The notes under the pieces were generated by a model. The model made no database searches and had not been told where the DNA came from. It worked only from the letters and a program-made list of their open reading frames with translations. This document shows, piece after piece, positions 35,621 to 44,631 of a stretch of 64,000 nucleotides of DNA. Origin of the DNA: JAXGMV01 sp040772085 (GTDB lineage: Bacteria; Chloroflexota; Anaerolineae; Anaerolineales; Anaerolineaceae). The stretch lies in NCBI GenBank assembly GCA_040772085.1, contig JAXGYU010000001.1:1984001-2048000 (forward strand). Reading direction: 5' to 3'. The position numbers were made by a program, and so were the translations under genes. Each line of letters opens with the position of its first letter. Positions within the stretch are counted from its first letter, which is position 1.

Positions 35621-35704
35621 GGTTTCTCTCCCAATTTGTTATTAATTTATCGTAGCATAATTTTCGAATATCCCTGGGGAAAAGACAAGTACAGAAATGT
35701 AAGT

Positions 35705-35741
35705 AAAAAAAAGAAGGGCGGATGATTTGCAACATCCGCCC
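35705..35741 (-). terminator. Intrinsic terminator of the ornithine-cyclodeaminase-like gene
   Basis: On the minus strand a 9-bp perfect stem (arms 35733-35741 and 35716-35724) with an 8-base loop is followed by a T-rich run of about ten bases. It lies 20 bases after the stop of the gene at 35761. Confidence 0.9.
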
Positions 35742-35760
35742 GTAACTCGATTTGGAATGG

Positions 35761-36894
35761 TTATGCGTTCAGTGCCGGCGTATCCCAGAGCAGCAGCTTC
35801 TGGCCGATACCTTGTTTCAATGCAGTCTGGTAGAGGTCATAGCCAAAGCCGACATCGTAGACTGCCATGCCGCAGGCAACGAAGAGGATCAGTTCATCAT
35901 CACTCTGCCGGCCAGGCTTCTCGCCGTTGATGATCTGACCGATACTCTTGCTCTCGGGAGATTCGAGCGCGGGCAGCTTGCCCGCATCGATCAGCCGGTA
36001 GATCGGGCCGCCGATGACGCCGGAATAATAGCCTTCCTTGTCGCCGCTCTCGATCGCTTCAGAGACGTAAGTCTGGTGCAACTGAATGTGGTCATAAACG
36101 ATGGTGCTCTCCGTAAAGAAAGCCTCGTCGCCGTTGCAGGGGCCTGAAATGAAGACAGAGGCACCCTTCTTGAACCAGGCTTTTTCGACGTAAAGCGGTT
36201 TGAGGCGTGAGGCGGCTACGGTCGTGATATCAGCATCACGCACGGTTTCGATCAGGTCTTCGCTGACAACGGTCTCAAGCGTCGGGTAATTCTGGTTGGT
36301 GTAGGCAGCCAGCTTCTCGGAAACCTCTTTGAAAATGTCGTAGCATACGACCTTTTTCAGGCTCGGGCTCTGTGAGATGATGTGATCCATGCAAGCGCGG
36401 TTGATGGGACCGCAGCCGATGACTGCCAGCACTTCTGATCCCTTGCGCGCCAGATGACGAGCTGCCACGCCAGGCACACCGCCGGTACGGGCAGCGCTCA
36501 GCAGATTGGCAGACATCAGCACCAACGGGGCGCCGCTGTTCTTGTCATTCAGCATCACGGTCAGAATGGAACGCGGCTGGCCGATTTCCTTGTTCGCGGC
36601 GTTGGAGCCGTACCATTTATTACCAACGACGTCAAAGCGTCCGCCGAGGTATGCCGGCATGGCGAAGAAGCGCCGGTCGGGTCCCGCCAGGGGCATGTTG
36701 GGGAAAGGGCTTTGCTTGGGGAAAATGATGCCCATGCCGTGGCTGTTATGGTTCGGGCCACCCATCAGGTAATCACCTTTGGCTAATAAGACAAAGACTT
36801 CTTCCATCACATCGACACATTTGCCAAAATCATTCACACCGGCTTTGATGGTGTCTTCTTCGGAAAGATATAAGAACTCAATACGGGTATCCAT
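35761..36894 (-). CDS. Ornithine cyclodeaminase / mu-crystallin family protein (resembles tyramine oxidase subunit B)
   Basis: A 377-residue NAD(P)-binding protein of the ornithine cyclodeaminase family. It shows a VGNKWYGSN active-site lysine region, MSANLLSAARTGGV (substrate-carboxylate arginine) and a VIGCGPINRACM dinucleotide loop. It is longer than typical OCD (about 330) and resembles the sub-group named tyramine oxidase subunit B. ATG 36894 follows AAGGAG by 7 bases and is preferred over a TTG two codons earlier. It is divergent from the AraC regulator. The reaction is probably imine formation or reduction on an amino-acid derivative (inference). Confidence 0.75.
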   Translation of the reverse strand: MDTRIEFLYLSEEDTIKAGVNDFGKCVDVMEEVFVLLAKGDYLMGGPNHNSHGMGIIFPKQSPFPNMPLAGPDRRFFAMPAYLGGRFDVVGNKWYGSNAANKEIGQPRSILTVMLNDKNSGAPLVLMSANLLSAARTGGVPGVAARHLARKGSEVLAVIGCGPINRACMDHIISQSPSLKKVVCYDIFKEVSEKLAAYTNQNYPTLETVVSEDLIETVRDADITTVAASRLKPLYVEKAWFKKGASVFISGPCNGDEAFFTESTIVYDHIQLHQTYVSEAIESGDKEGYYSGVIGGPIYRLIDAGKLPALESPESKSIGQIINGEKPGRQSDDELILFVACGMAVYDVGFGYDLYQTALKQGIGQKLLLWDTPALNA

Positions 36895-37229
36895 GAACAA
36901 TCTCCTTAATAATTTATCAAAATCATATTTTCAAGATATTTAAGAAATCCGGTAACTCCAGCGTCCGATCCACAAACCGTAATTTGATAATTTCTGCTAT
37001 CTATTCCTAATATACTCACTTAAATGACGATTGTATAGCGAAATATTGCCCATAATTTATGCTTTATCACCAGGACAGATTTTATTGCCGTACAAACAAG
37101 AATTGTAGGATATTATAATATTTGATAACAATATTAAAAAGTTGAGCAAGAAAACTGCTGTATGACAGCCATTGTTGCCTGATAATAAGAGAGGCGGCTG
37201 ACTTCATCAGCTCGAGGGAGTAGATTAAA
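36895..37229. other. AT-rich divergent promoter region
   Basis: This 335-base gap lies between the ornithine-cyclodeaminase-like gene (-) and the AraC gene (+). It is far AT-richer than its surroundings and contains TATAAT at 37114-37119 on the plus strand, without a convincing -35. No open frame is supported. It presumably carries the promoters and AraC sites for both directions. Confidence 0.45.
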
Positions 37230-38150
37230 TTGAAATTCAAACCAATCATCACGGATAAGTCTGGTCAGGAGATAACCGAATTCGCACACGGTCAGTTTGA
37301 GCTGTCCATGGACTGGCAGCAAGTCAGCGACCCGTTGTGTCACTCGATCCCGCACTGGCACCCCGAAATCCAGATTTCGGTAGTGATGCAGGGTTGCGTT
37401 AAGTTCCGCATTCTGGATAGTGTCTGTACTCTGCGACCCGGGGAGGGGATATTTCTCAACAGCGGCTGCCGGCATGAGATTTTGCTGGACGAAGAAACCG
37501 CTGATGGTGTTTATCTGTGTGCCAATTTCAGCCCTTCGGTGATCACTGGCAGGCGGGAGGGCATCCAGTATCGCAGCTATGTCGAACCAGTCATCACCTC
37601 GCCCAACCTCTACTATATGGAACTGAAGGATCAGCCCTGGCAGACGGAAATCCTCGGGCTGGTCGCGAGCATGGGCAAGATTGAGCAGGAACAGGCATTC
37701 GGCTATGAGCTGAAGATGATGCAGGCGCTGCTCCAGATCTGGCATCTGCTGCTGGTAAACAGCCGCGACAAGTTTGAGCCAGGCAGCAGCGTTTCGTTCT
37801 CGGACCGGTCACAGATCTATCTGATGCAGAAGTTCATCCAGAAACATTATATGGAAGACATCTCGCTGGAAGATATCGCGGAATCAGCGCATATCAGCGT
37901 CGGTGAATGCTGCCGCGTCTTCAAGCGGTCGCTGAACACCAGCCCGATCCAGTATCTGATCAACCATCGCATCAACCAGAGCCTGAAGCTGCTGACAGGG
38001 TCTGATCTGAGCGTCGGCGTGATCTCGCAGCAGGTCGGGTATAGCAGCAGCTCACACTTTTCATCCAGCTTCAAGAAGAACATGAACGTCACCCCGCTGC
38101 AGTATCGCATGCGGCAGGTCAATCAACCTATTAAGGAAGGCTTTGAATGA
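37230..38150 (+). CDS. AraC-family transcriptional regulator with cupin sensor domain
   Basis: A 306-residue regulator. The N-terminal cupin-like domain (about 20-110, with HWHPEIQISVVMQG) binds the effector. Two C-terminal AraC helix-turn-helix units occupy about 200-300, with ISVGECCRVFKRSLNTSP and VGYSSSSHFSSSFKK. The TTG start is chosen because GAGGGAG lies 9 bases upstream. It overlaps the glycerate-kinase-like gene by an ATGA and heads the operon to 42027, so it probably activates that operon in response to its substrate. Confidence 0.88.
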   Translation: MKFKPIITDKSGQEITEFAHGQFELSMDWQQVSDPLCHSIPHWHPEIQISVVMQGCVKFRILDSVCTLRPGEGIFLNSGCRHEILLDEETADGVYLCANFSPSVITGRREGIQYRSYVEPVITSPNLYYMELKDQPWQTEILGLVASMGKIEQEQAFGYELKMMQALLQIWHLLLVNSRDKFEPGSSVSFSDRSQIYLMQKFIQKHYMEDISLEDIAESAHISVGECCRVFKRSLNTSPIQYLINHRINQSLKLLTGSDLSVGVISQQVGYSSSSHFSSSFKKNMNVTPLQYRMRQVNQPIKEGFE

Positions 38151-39553
38151 GTCAACTGAACATCATCAAGAACAGGAAGTCCCTGGAATCGACTGGAAGT
38201 GTTGAATCGCGGAACATCGTTCTGGAGATCACTGAAAAAACACTTCACAAGTTGAACGCTTATCATCGGATTAAAAGTATTTGCACCCGCGAAGGCAGTC
38301 TGCTCAAGATTGGCGAAAAGCAGTGGGACCTCTCCAAAAAGCGGCATGTCTATTTGCTGGGCGCCGGCAAAGCCTGCAATCATATGGCGATGGCTATCGA
38401 TGAGATTTTGGGCGATTATCTGACCAAGGGGATTGCCATCGTGAAGATCGCGGAAGATACAGATGTCTTCCGCCATACGGATGTTTATGTCGGCGGTCAC
38501 CCGCTGCCGAATGAGACCGGGTATCAGGCTTGTCAGGAGATTATCAAACTGGTCGATCAGGCGACACCGGATGATTTGTTCATCGTTGTGATTTCCGGCG
38601 GCAGCTCGGCGCTGATGAGCTGTCCGATCGACGGCATCAGCCTGCAGGACGAGATCGATACTACGGACGTGATGCTGAAATCCGGCGCCAACATTTTCGA
38701 GATCAACGCTATCCGCAGGCACATTTCCAAGCTGAACGGCGGTATGCTGGCCAAGCGCATTCAGGAACGAGGCGCGGAACTGATCGGCTTCGGCATCAGT
38801 GACGCGGTTGGTTCACCCGCCACGGGCGATATCAGTGTGCCATATAAGAAGTATCGCGGTACGCCCATGGGGCCGGATCAGACCACCCTGCAGGACGCGC
38901 TTGACGCGATCCGTAACTATGATGTGGCTGATCGCCTGCCCGCGTCGGTAGTGAATTACCTGATGAACGTTGGTCCGGAAGGGGAGACGCCCAAGGCATT
39001 CCCCGACAATACCTATTACCTGGTCAACACGCTGCCGGATTCCTGCATTTATGCCAGGGAGATTGCCGAGCAGATGGGACTGCGTGCGATGATTTTGACC
39101 TCCTTCCTGGAAGGTGAGGCGCGCGATGCCGGCATGGTGGTCGCTTCGCTGGTCAAGGAGATTCAAACTTACGGCAATCCAATTGAAGCGCCTTGCGTGC
39201 TGCTGGCTTCGGGCGAAGTGACGACCACCATCCTCGATAACAGCCTGATCACCGGGCATGGCGGCCCCGGGCAGGAGATGACAACCGCGTTCGCCATCAG
39301 TGCTGCCAAAACCAAAGATGCCTGCCTGCTCTCGATCGACTCGGAGGGGACGGATGGGTCGACACCGGTCGCTGGCGGCATCACCGATTCGACGACGTTA
39401 GCGCGGGCTGAGAAAGCGGGTGTTGATCTCTACGCGGCGCTGCGCGGACACGCCAGCTATGAAGCGCTGCAGGCTGTCAACGACCTGGTCATCACGGGCA
39501 ACACCGGCACAAACCTGTGTGACTTCAATGTACTCTATGTACCGAAGGCGTAA
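38147..39553 (+). CDS. Glycerate 2-kinase family protein (DUF4147 plus MOFRL domains)
   Basis: A 468-residue kinase of the GckA/TtuD family. The N-terminal DUF4147 domain (about 25-260) contains VYLLGAGKACNHMA and VVISGGSSALMSCP. The C-terminal MOFRL domain (about 340-465) contains SGEVTT, GPGQEM and the GNTGTNLCDFNVLY end. The family phosphorylates D-glycerate to 2-phosphoglycerate. The next gene encodes an enolase-like protein, and 2-phosphoglycerate is enolase's substrate, so the pair forms a logical unit. Given the altered enolase, the real substrate may be a different hydroxy acid. Confidence 0.88.
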   Translation: MSQLNIIKNRKSLESTGSVESRNIVLEITEKTLHKLNAYHRIKSICTREGSLLKIGEKQWDLSKKRHVYLLGAGKACNHMAMAIDEILGDYLTKGIAIVKIAEDTDVFRHTDVYVGGHPLPNETGYQACQEIIKLVDQATPDDLFIVVISGGSSALMSCPIDGISLQDEIDTTDVMLKSGANIFEINAIRRHISKLNGGMLAKRIQERGAELIGFGISDAVGSPATGDISVPYKKYRGTPMGPDQTTLQDALDAIRNYDVADRLPASVVNYLMNVGPEGETPKAFPDNTYYLVNTLPDSCIYAREIAEQMGLRAMILTSFLEGEARDAGMVVASLVKEIQTYGNPIEAPCVLLASGEVTTTILDNSLITGHGGPGQEMTTAFAISAAKTKDACLLSIDSEGTDGSTPVAGGITDSTTLARAEKAGVDLYAALRGHASYEALQAVNDLVITGNTGTNLCDFNVLYVPKA

Positions 39554-39565
39554 GGAGTGGCATTA

Positions 39566-40843
39566 ATGAGTGCAAACCGGATCAAAAAAATCTACGCGCG
39601 CCAAATGCTGGATTGCAGCGCCCGACCGATGGTCGAAGTGGATGTCGTCACGGAGAGCGGTCTGAGCGGACGTGGCGCGGCGCCGACTGGAAAATCAGTC
39701 GGGGCGCATGAAGCCTTCGTGCTGCGCGACAACGACCCTGGTGAATACAAAGGCATGAGTGTCCACCAGGCAGTCCGCAATGTCAACGAAATTATCGCGC
39801 CGGCGCTGATCGGGAAGCCGGTTTCTGAGTGGCGAGCGCTTGACCAGATCATGGTCGAACTCGACGGGACTGAGACCAAGAGCAGGCTGGGCGGGAACGC
39901 GATTTACAGCACGTCAATTGCCTTGCTCAGGGCGGCAGCAGCGCATGAGAACATGCCGGTCTACCAGTACCTTTCCGGCGGCAGGATACAGCATCTGCCC
40001 ATCCCATCGTTCAACATGATCAATGGCGGCAGGAATGGAGCGATCCGCCAGGCGTTCAACGAGTTTCTCGTCATGCCTTACCGCGCCAAATCGATCTACA
40101 AAGCTTGTGAGATCGCGGTGGTGGTTTTCAATGAGGTGCAGAAGGTCATCCGTGACTGGTACAAGATTGAGCCCGCGATCGGACGGTCATATGGCTGGGT
40201 GGCGCCGACCGAGGACCCGGCTGAATGCTTCGCTATCCTGCAGGAAGCGATCGACCGCAGCGGCTTTTCGGAGCAATGTGCCTTTGGTATTGACTGCGCG
40301 TCGAGCGAGATGTTTGATGCGGAAACCGGCACCTACTACTTAATGGGGTCGCAGGTGGATACTGCAGGCTTGATCAGATACGTTGATGGTCTGATGGATA
40401 AATTCAATTTTGTGTTCATTGAGGACTTGCTCGACGAGGATGCCTGGGAAGGTTACAAAGCGGCGCATCAGGCGCTGACGCGCACGCTGATCATTGCTGA
40501 CGACTTCACTGTCAGCAACCCTGCCCGCGTCGAGCGCGCTGTCAGGGACAACTCGATCGATGGCTTCATCCTCAAGCCCAATCAGGTCGGCACGATTACG
40601 GAGGCGCTGGACGCCTATGACTTCGCCATCAGCCATGGATTGATTGCAACGCCTTCCGGTCGCTCCGGCGGTGTCATCGATGACATCGTCATGGACCTGT
40701 CTGTCGGGCTGCAGGTACCTTTTCAGAAAAACGGCTGTCCCCGTTCCGGTGAACGGATCGAGAAATTGAATTTCCTGATGCGGGTCGCCGATTCTCATCC
40801 TGGAATTGAAATGGCGAATATCAGCCATTTGATCAAATTTTAA
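39566..40843 (+). CDS. Enolase-family protein lacking canonical acid/base residues
   Basis: A 425-residue protein aligned throughout with enolase. The magnesium ligands are kept: Asp243 (GIDCASSE), Glu286 (FIEDLLDED) and Asp312/313 (ADDFTVSNP). So are the two active-site lysines, Lys337 (FILKPNQVGT) and Lys388 (QKNG), and the mobile-loop Ser44. Missing are the DEGG glutamate (replaced by RSYGW, 207-211), the SHRSG histidine (Gly365) and the GGxH histidine (Asn157). Ordinary 2-phosphoglycerate dehydration is therefore doubtful. ATG 39566 follows AAGGAG by about 8 bases. It lies 12 bases after the kinase gene. Confidence 0.8.
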   Translation: MSANRIKKIYARQMLDCSARPMVEVDVVTESGLSGRGAAPTGKSVGAHEAFVLRDNDPGEYKGMSVHQAVRNVNEIIAPALIGKPVSEWRALDQIMVELDGTETKSRLGGNAIYSTSIALLRAAAAHENMPVYQYLSGGRIQHLPIPSFNMINGGRNGAIRQAFNEFLVMPYRAKSIYKACEIAVVVFNEVQKVIRDWYKIEPAIGRSYGWVAPTEDPAECFAILQEAIDRSGFSEQCAFGIDCASSEMFDAETGTYYLMGSQVDTAGLIRYVDGLMDKFNFVFIEDLLDEDAWEGYKAAHQALTRTLIIADDFTVSNPARVERAVRDNSIDGFILKPNQVGTITEALDAYDFAISHGLIATPSGRSGGVIDDIVMDLSVGLQVPFQKNGCPRSGERIEKLNFLMRVADSHPGIEMANISHLIKF

Positions 40844-40863
40844 GCACGTAAATCAAGGAGACG

Positions 40864-42027
40864 ATGATGGATTACATGGATCACGAAGTAGTACGCTTGA
40901 CGAAACAAATGGTTGACATCGAGAGCACCAACGTCGGCACTTTCGAAAAGGAAATTGGCTTGTTTGTCGCTGACTGGCTGGACCGCGAAGTTGGTCTGCC
41001 AGTTATCATCGATGAATTTGAGCCGGGCCGTTTCAATGTCATCAGCATCCTTGAGGGAGAGATCAAGGACCCGGCATACGTCAACATCAATCACATGGAC
41101 GTTGTGCCCGCGGGCAGCGGCTGGAAGACCGAGCCGTTCAACGCGGTCATCGAAGGCAACAGAATGTATGGCCGCGGGACTGCTGATATGAAGGGCGGCC
41201 TGGCTGCCGGCATGCTGGCATTCCGTGACATCGTCAAGAGCGGACGCAAACCCAAGCGCGATTATGTCTTCATTGCCACGGCGGACGAAGAGGGCAATGC
41301 CATGACCGGCGCCATGCAGGCGCTGAAAAATGGTTATGTCACCAAGAATAGCTACGTGCTCGACCACGAGCCCTCACTCGAGGATATCTTCTCAGCTCAC
41401 AAGGGCAAGACCTGGTTCAAGATCACCGCGAAAGGTGTGCCGGCGCACGGTTCGATGCCCTGGACTGGCGCGGATGCCATTATCGCCATGTCTGAGATCA
41501 TCTGCAACATCAATAACAAGATCGCCGAATTCCCCGAGGATGATTACTTCGGTCGCTGCTCGGTCTGCTTCGGCACTATCAAGGGTGGTAACAACACCAA
41601 CATCGTTGCCGAACATTGCGAAGTGACCCTGGATATGCGGCTTGCTCCGCCTCTGACAACGGAAGGCTCGCTAAAACTGGTCGAGGATGCCATCGCAGCG
41701 GCAACGGCAAAAGTAGCCGGCACTTCCGCGACCTATGAAGTGATAGCGAAACGCCCGTATGTCAAACTGGATGAAAGCTCGAAGTTGTTCCAGGAGCTCA
41801 AGGCAGTCGTCAAGGCAGAGACCGGACACGATTGCTCGTCCCCTGTTTTCACCGGCTACACTGATTCCGGCGTTGTCGCGGCTGAGACCGGCAATATTGA
41901 GTGCATGTCTTATGGTCCCATCGGCGGCGACTATCACAAGGCTAACGAGTGGCTCGACCTCGACTCACTGCTGCGGGTGCAAAAGGTTTCAAAGCGCATT
42001 GCCGAGAGAATGATCTTCGAAATTTAA
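40864..42027 (+). CDS. M20-family metallohydrolase (ArgE/DapE/CPG2-like)
   Basis: A 387-residue di-zinc hydrolase. Metal-ligand motifs in order are NINHMDVVPAG, GRGTADMKGG, ADEEGN, LDHEP and a C-terminal HKANEW histidine. The dimerisation domain begins near VPAHGSMP. The family removes acyl or peptidyl groups from amino acids. AAGGAG precedes two adjacent ATG codons (40864 and 40867). It is the last gene of the AraC-kinase-enolase-like operon and ends at a strong terminator. Confidence 0.88.
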   Translation: MMDYMDHEVVRLTKQMVDIESTNVGTFEKEIGLFVADWLDREVGLPVIIDEFEPGRFNVISILEGEIKDPAYVNINHMDVVPAGSGWKTEPFNAVIEGNRMYGRGTADMKGGLAAGMLAFRDIVKSGRKPKRDYVFIATADEEGNAMTGAMQALKNGYVTKNSYVLDHEPSLEDIFSAHKGKTWFKITAKGVPAHGSMPWTGADAIIAMSEIICNINNKIAEFPEDDYFGRCSVCFGTIKGGNNTNIVAEHCEVTLDMRLAPPLTTEGSLKLVEDAIAAATAKVAGTSATYEVIAKRPYVKLDESSKLFQELKAVVKAETGHDCSSPVFTGYTDSGVVAAETGNIECMSYGPIGGDYHKANEWLDLDSLLRVQKVSKRIAERMIFEI

Positions 42028-42048
42028 GCTCAACCGTTCCTGCTAATG

Positions 42049-42080
42049 AAGCCGCGGGGTGTTCGACACCTCGCGGCTTT
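42049..42080 (+). terminator. Intrinsic terminator of the kinase/enolase-like operon
   Basis: Arms 42049-42062 and 42066-42079 form a 14-bp stem (one G-T pair) with a TCG loop, followed by T residues. It lies just after the M20 gene. Confidence 0.88.
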
Positions 42081-42114
42081 GCGATTACGAACCTCGTTGT
42101 GATACACTGATTTT

Positions 42115-42615
42115 ATGAATGATGATGGGTTAAACGGTGATGCAAAATTCTGGACTGTAACGCTGGCTCGGGATGAGGATATCCCTGAGCTGGCACGATC
42201 ACGTTCAGTTTTCCTGTCAGAACTGGGCTATGAATTCGACCCGGAAATCGCAGTGCCCCGAACCGAGACCTACCTGCGGGAACACTTAAACAAGAGCACC
42301 TACTTCGCAGTCATCAGAGATGGTGACCTGATCATTTCGCAAGGCGCCATGATCATTCAGGAGCGCATGTTTCATCCCATCGGTCAGAACGGCTGGCGCG
42401 GTGAGATCCTGAATATGTATACGCTGCCCGCCTATCGCCGGCAGGGGCTGGGCATGCTGGTGCTTGACTTTTTGTTGGCATACGCGCGAGAGCTCAGCCT
42501 TGATAGCGTCATCCTGAACGCGACCGCCGATGGATACAATCTCTATGTCAGCCGCGGGTTTGAGGCAACGACACACAAGAATCTTGAGATGACACTCTTT
42601 CTGAATCTCGTTTGA
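42115..42615 (+). CDS. GNAT family N-acetyltransferase
   Basis: A 166-residue GNAT protein. The acetyl-CoA loop is seen as AYRRQGLGMLVLDFLL and the late strand as GYNLYVSRGFEATTHKNLEM. The ATG lacks a strong ribosome site. It is a stand-alone gene after a terminator. The substrate is unknown. Confidence 0.85.
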   Translation: MNDDGLNGDAKFWTVTLARDEDIPELARSRSVFLSELGYEFDPEIAVPRTETYLREHLNKSTYFAVIRDGDLIISQGAMIIQERMFHPIGQNGWRGEILNMYTLPAYRRQGLGMLVLDFLLAYARELSLDSVILNATADGYNLYVSRGFEATTHKNLEMTLFLNLV

Positions 42616-42723
42616 GCTCTTTGCGACAGCTACTCGTCATTCGAATATTAGACTAAAAACATCCAAAATCGTATAATGGAGGATGAAAATTGGTTCGGAA
42701 AAATACAAAATCAAGAGGTAGGT

Positions 42724-43566
42724 ATGGAGCGAACAATTAAACAACAAGTTACAGGATATCGGACTCAGGATGGCGCCGGCGTGAATCTGGTGCGGGTGCT
42801 TGGTCCGAAAACGGTGGAAGCCTATGACCCCTTCCTGATGCTCGATTCCTTTGACAGCTACGATCCGAATGATTACACCGCCGGTTTCCCGCTGCATCCG
42901 CATCGCGGTATCGAAACCATCAGCTTCCTCTCCGCGGGCGCCATGACCCACCGTGACAGCCTGGGGAATGAGGACACGGTCACGTCGGGTGAGGTGCAGT
43001 GGATGACGGCTGGCTCGGGCATCATGCATGAGGAGATGCTGCCGCCGTCGGAACGCATGCTGGGTTTGCAGCTCTGGCTGAATATGCCGGCGAAGGACAA
43101 GATGGCGCGTCCCGCGTATCATGCCGTGAAGAAATCAATGATCGAAGACATTCCTATTCAGGGCGGCACGCTGCGGTTATTAGCGGGCGAATATGAGGGG
43201 CACCGTGGATTCCAGAGCAGTTACCTGCACCTGGATTATTTCGACATCCTCCTTGAGCCTGGGGCATCCCTGCGGCTCCCGGTCGGTCAGCAGAAATGCG
43301 CCTTTGTCTTCACGCTGCTGGGTGATGCCATCATTGCCGGCGTGCCTGTCAAGGAAAAGACCGCGGTGCTGACCAGCGAGGGTGATACCCTGGTCGTTGC
43401 GGCGGGTGACACGCCGGTGGAACTGGTGTTTGCCAGCGCCGAACGGCTGGAAGAACCGGTCGCCTGGGGCGGACCAATTGTCATGAATACGGATGCCGAG
43501 CTGCGGCTGGCGTTCCAGGAGCTGCGCTCGGGTGACTTTTTGAAGCAGGGGTTGGACTACGAATAG
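42724..43566 (+). CDS. Pirin family protein
   Basis: A 280-residue bicupin. The N-terminal cupin carries the pirin metal motif HPHRGIETIS, with a second His/Glu set in SGIMHEEMLP. The C-terminal cupin is about 160-270. Bacterial pirins bind iron and some have quercetinase activity. The start at 42724 follows AAGAGGT by a few bases and is preferred over an in-frame ATG at 42676. A small acetyltransferase gene follows 14 bases later. Confidence 0.9.
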   Translation: MERTIKQQVTGYRTQDGAGVNLVRVLGPKTVEAYDPFLMLDSFDSYDPNDYTAGFPLHPHRGIETISFLSAGAMTHRDSLGNEDTVTSGEVQWMTAGSGIMHEEMLPPSERMLGLQLWLNMPAKDKMARPAYHAVKKSMIEDIPIQGGTLRLLAGEYEGHRGFQSSYLHLDYFDILLEPGASLRLPVGQQKCAFVFTLLGDAIIAGVPVKEKTAVLTSEGDTLVVAAGDTPVELVFASAERLEEPVAWGGPIVMNTDAELRLAFQELRSGDFLKQGLDYE

Positions 43567-43580
43567 AAAGGCGGCAGGGC

Positions 43581-43862
43581 ATGGTGTTGATCAGGTTTGA
43601 ACAAGGACTTAACCGCGCGGCTGCCTATGACAAGGGCGACCAGATCGGCGAATGCGCATTCATCAATTACGCGGATCATTGGCGCATCGAACATACTGAA
43701 ATTGACGCGGCTTACCGCGGACAAAAGATCGGGGAGAAGCTGGTGGATGCCATCGTCAAGGCGGCGAGGATTGCCAGGGTGAAGCTGGACGCCTGCTGCC
43801 CTTACGCGTACCGTTTACTGGAGAAAACAGAAGCTTACGCGGATATCCGTTACAAAGGTTAA
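43581..43862 (+). CDS. Small GNAT-like acetyltransferase (YjdJ/Acetyltransf_CG type)
   Basis: A 93-residue protein matching the short GNAT_acetyltr_2/Acetyltransf_CG form, with the acetyl-CoA loop AYRGQKIGEKLVDAIVKAA. It lies close behind the pirin gene, likely in the same transcript. These minimal GNATs lack most substrate-binding parts and their targets are unknown. Confidence 0.82.
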   Translation: MVLIRFEQGLNRAAAYDKGDQIGECAFINYADHWRIEHTEIDAAYRGQKIGEKLVDAIVKAARIARVKLDACCPYAYRLLEKTEAYADIRYKG

Positions 43863-43888
43863 GCGTTCCGAAAGGGCTATAACAAATC

Positions 43889-43918
43889 AATCGAGGCAGT
43901 TATAGAACTGCCTCGATT
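43889..43918. terminator. Bidirectional terminator
   Basis: Perfect 13-bp inverted repeat, arms 43889-43901 and 43906-43918 with a 4-base ATAG loop. It lies between the convergent small GNAT (+) and larger GNAT (-) genes. Confidence 0.88.
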
Positions 43919-43919
43919 A

Positions 43920-44504
43920 CTATACCCGGAACTGACTGTCGAAGTCCTCAACATCGCTTGGATTGACGAAATATGCCCCATCAAAGTTGAATATCCCCGG
44001 CTGCCCATCAAGACGAAAACCGCCCAGACACTTGACCATGAAGTAGTCGGCTGGATCGGCGTCAGATACGCCGGACAGTTTGATATTGCTGCCAGAAGCG
44101 GGCAGGAAGCCAAATCGAGTGTAATAATCTGGCGAGCCGGTGATGTAGATAGCTCGGCAACCCAGATGCGCTGCAGCCTCAAGGCTGTGGCTGATTAACC
44201 GCGTCCCGAAACCTTGCCGCTGATAGTCAGGACGAACACTGACAGGACCAAAGGAATGGAATACTTCCTGCCGCCCATCCTGGTAACTCAGAAAGCCTTG
44301 CGCGTAGATAATATGGGCGACTATCTGACCCTCATGCTCAAGAACCAGGTCAAGTTCGGGTATATAACCTGATGATTGCCGCAACCGGTGCAGCACCAGA
44401 TGCTCGTCCGCGCCGGGTTTGTAAATATTCCAGAACGCCTCGCGGGTCAGAACTTCAGTCTGAAAATACTCTGCCGCAGTTGCCTGTCTGATCCGGGTTG
44501 TCAT
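43920..44504 (-). CDS. GNAT family N-acetyltransferase
   Basis: A 194-residue GNAT protein of the YhbS-like type, with the acetyl-CoA loop PDYQRQGFGTRLI and a late ITGSPDYYTRFGF strand. The ATG at 44504 follows AGGTGG; the open frame extends about 50 codons further upstream without support. The stop abuts the shared terminator. The substrate is unknown. Confidence 0.85.
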   Translation of the reverse strand: MTTRIRQATAAEYFQTEVLTREAFWNIYKPGADEHLVLHRLRQSSGYIPELDLVLEHEGQIVAHIIYAQGFLSYQDGRQEVFHSFGPVSVRPDYQRQGFGTRLISHSLEAAAHLGCRAIYITGSPDYYTRFGFLPASGSNIKLSGVSDADPADYFMVKCLGGFRLDGQPGIFNFDGAYFVNPSDVEDFDSQFRV

Positions 44505-44631
44505 AACTTTGTTCCACCTGCTTAAAATCAATTGATTGATACGGTCGATCACGACCACTATCCTAACGTTGGGTTCTATAATATTAATACACTTGCACAT
44601 GAAATTTTCTACCCAAAGGAGTAAATACGCT

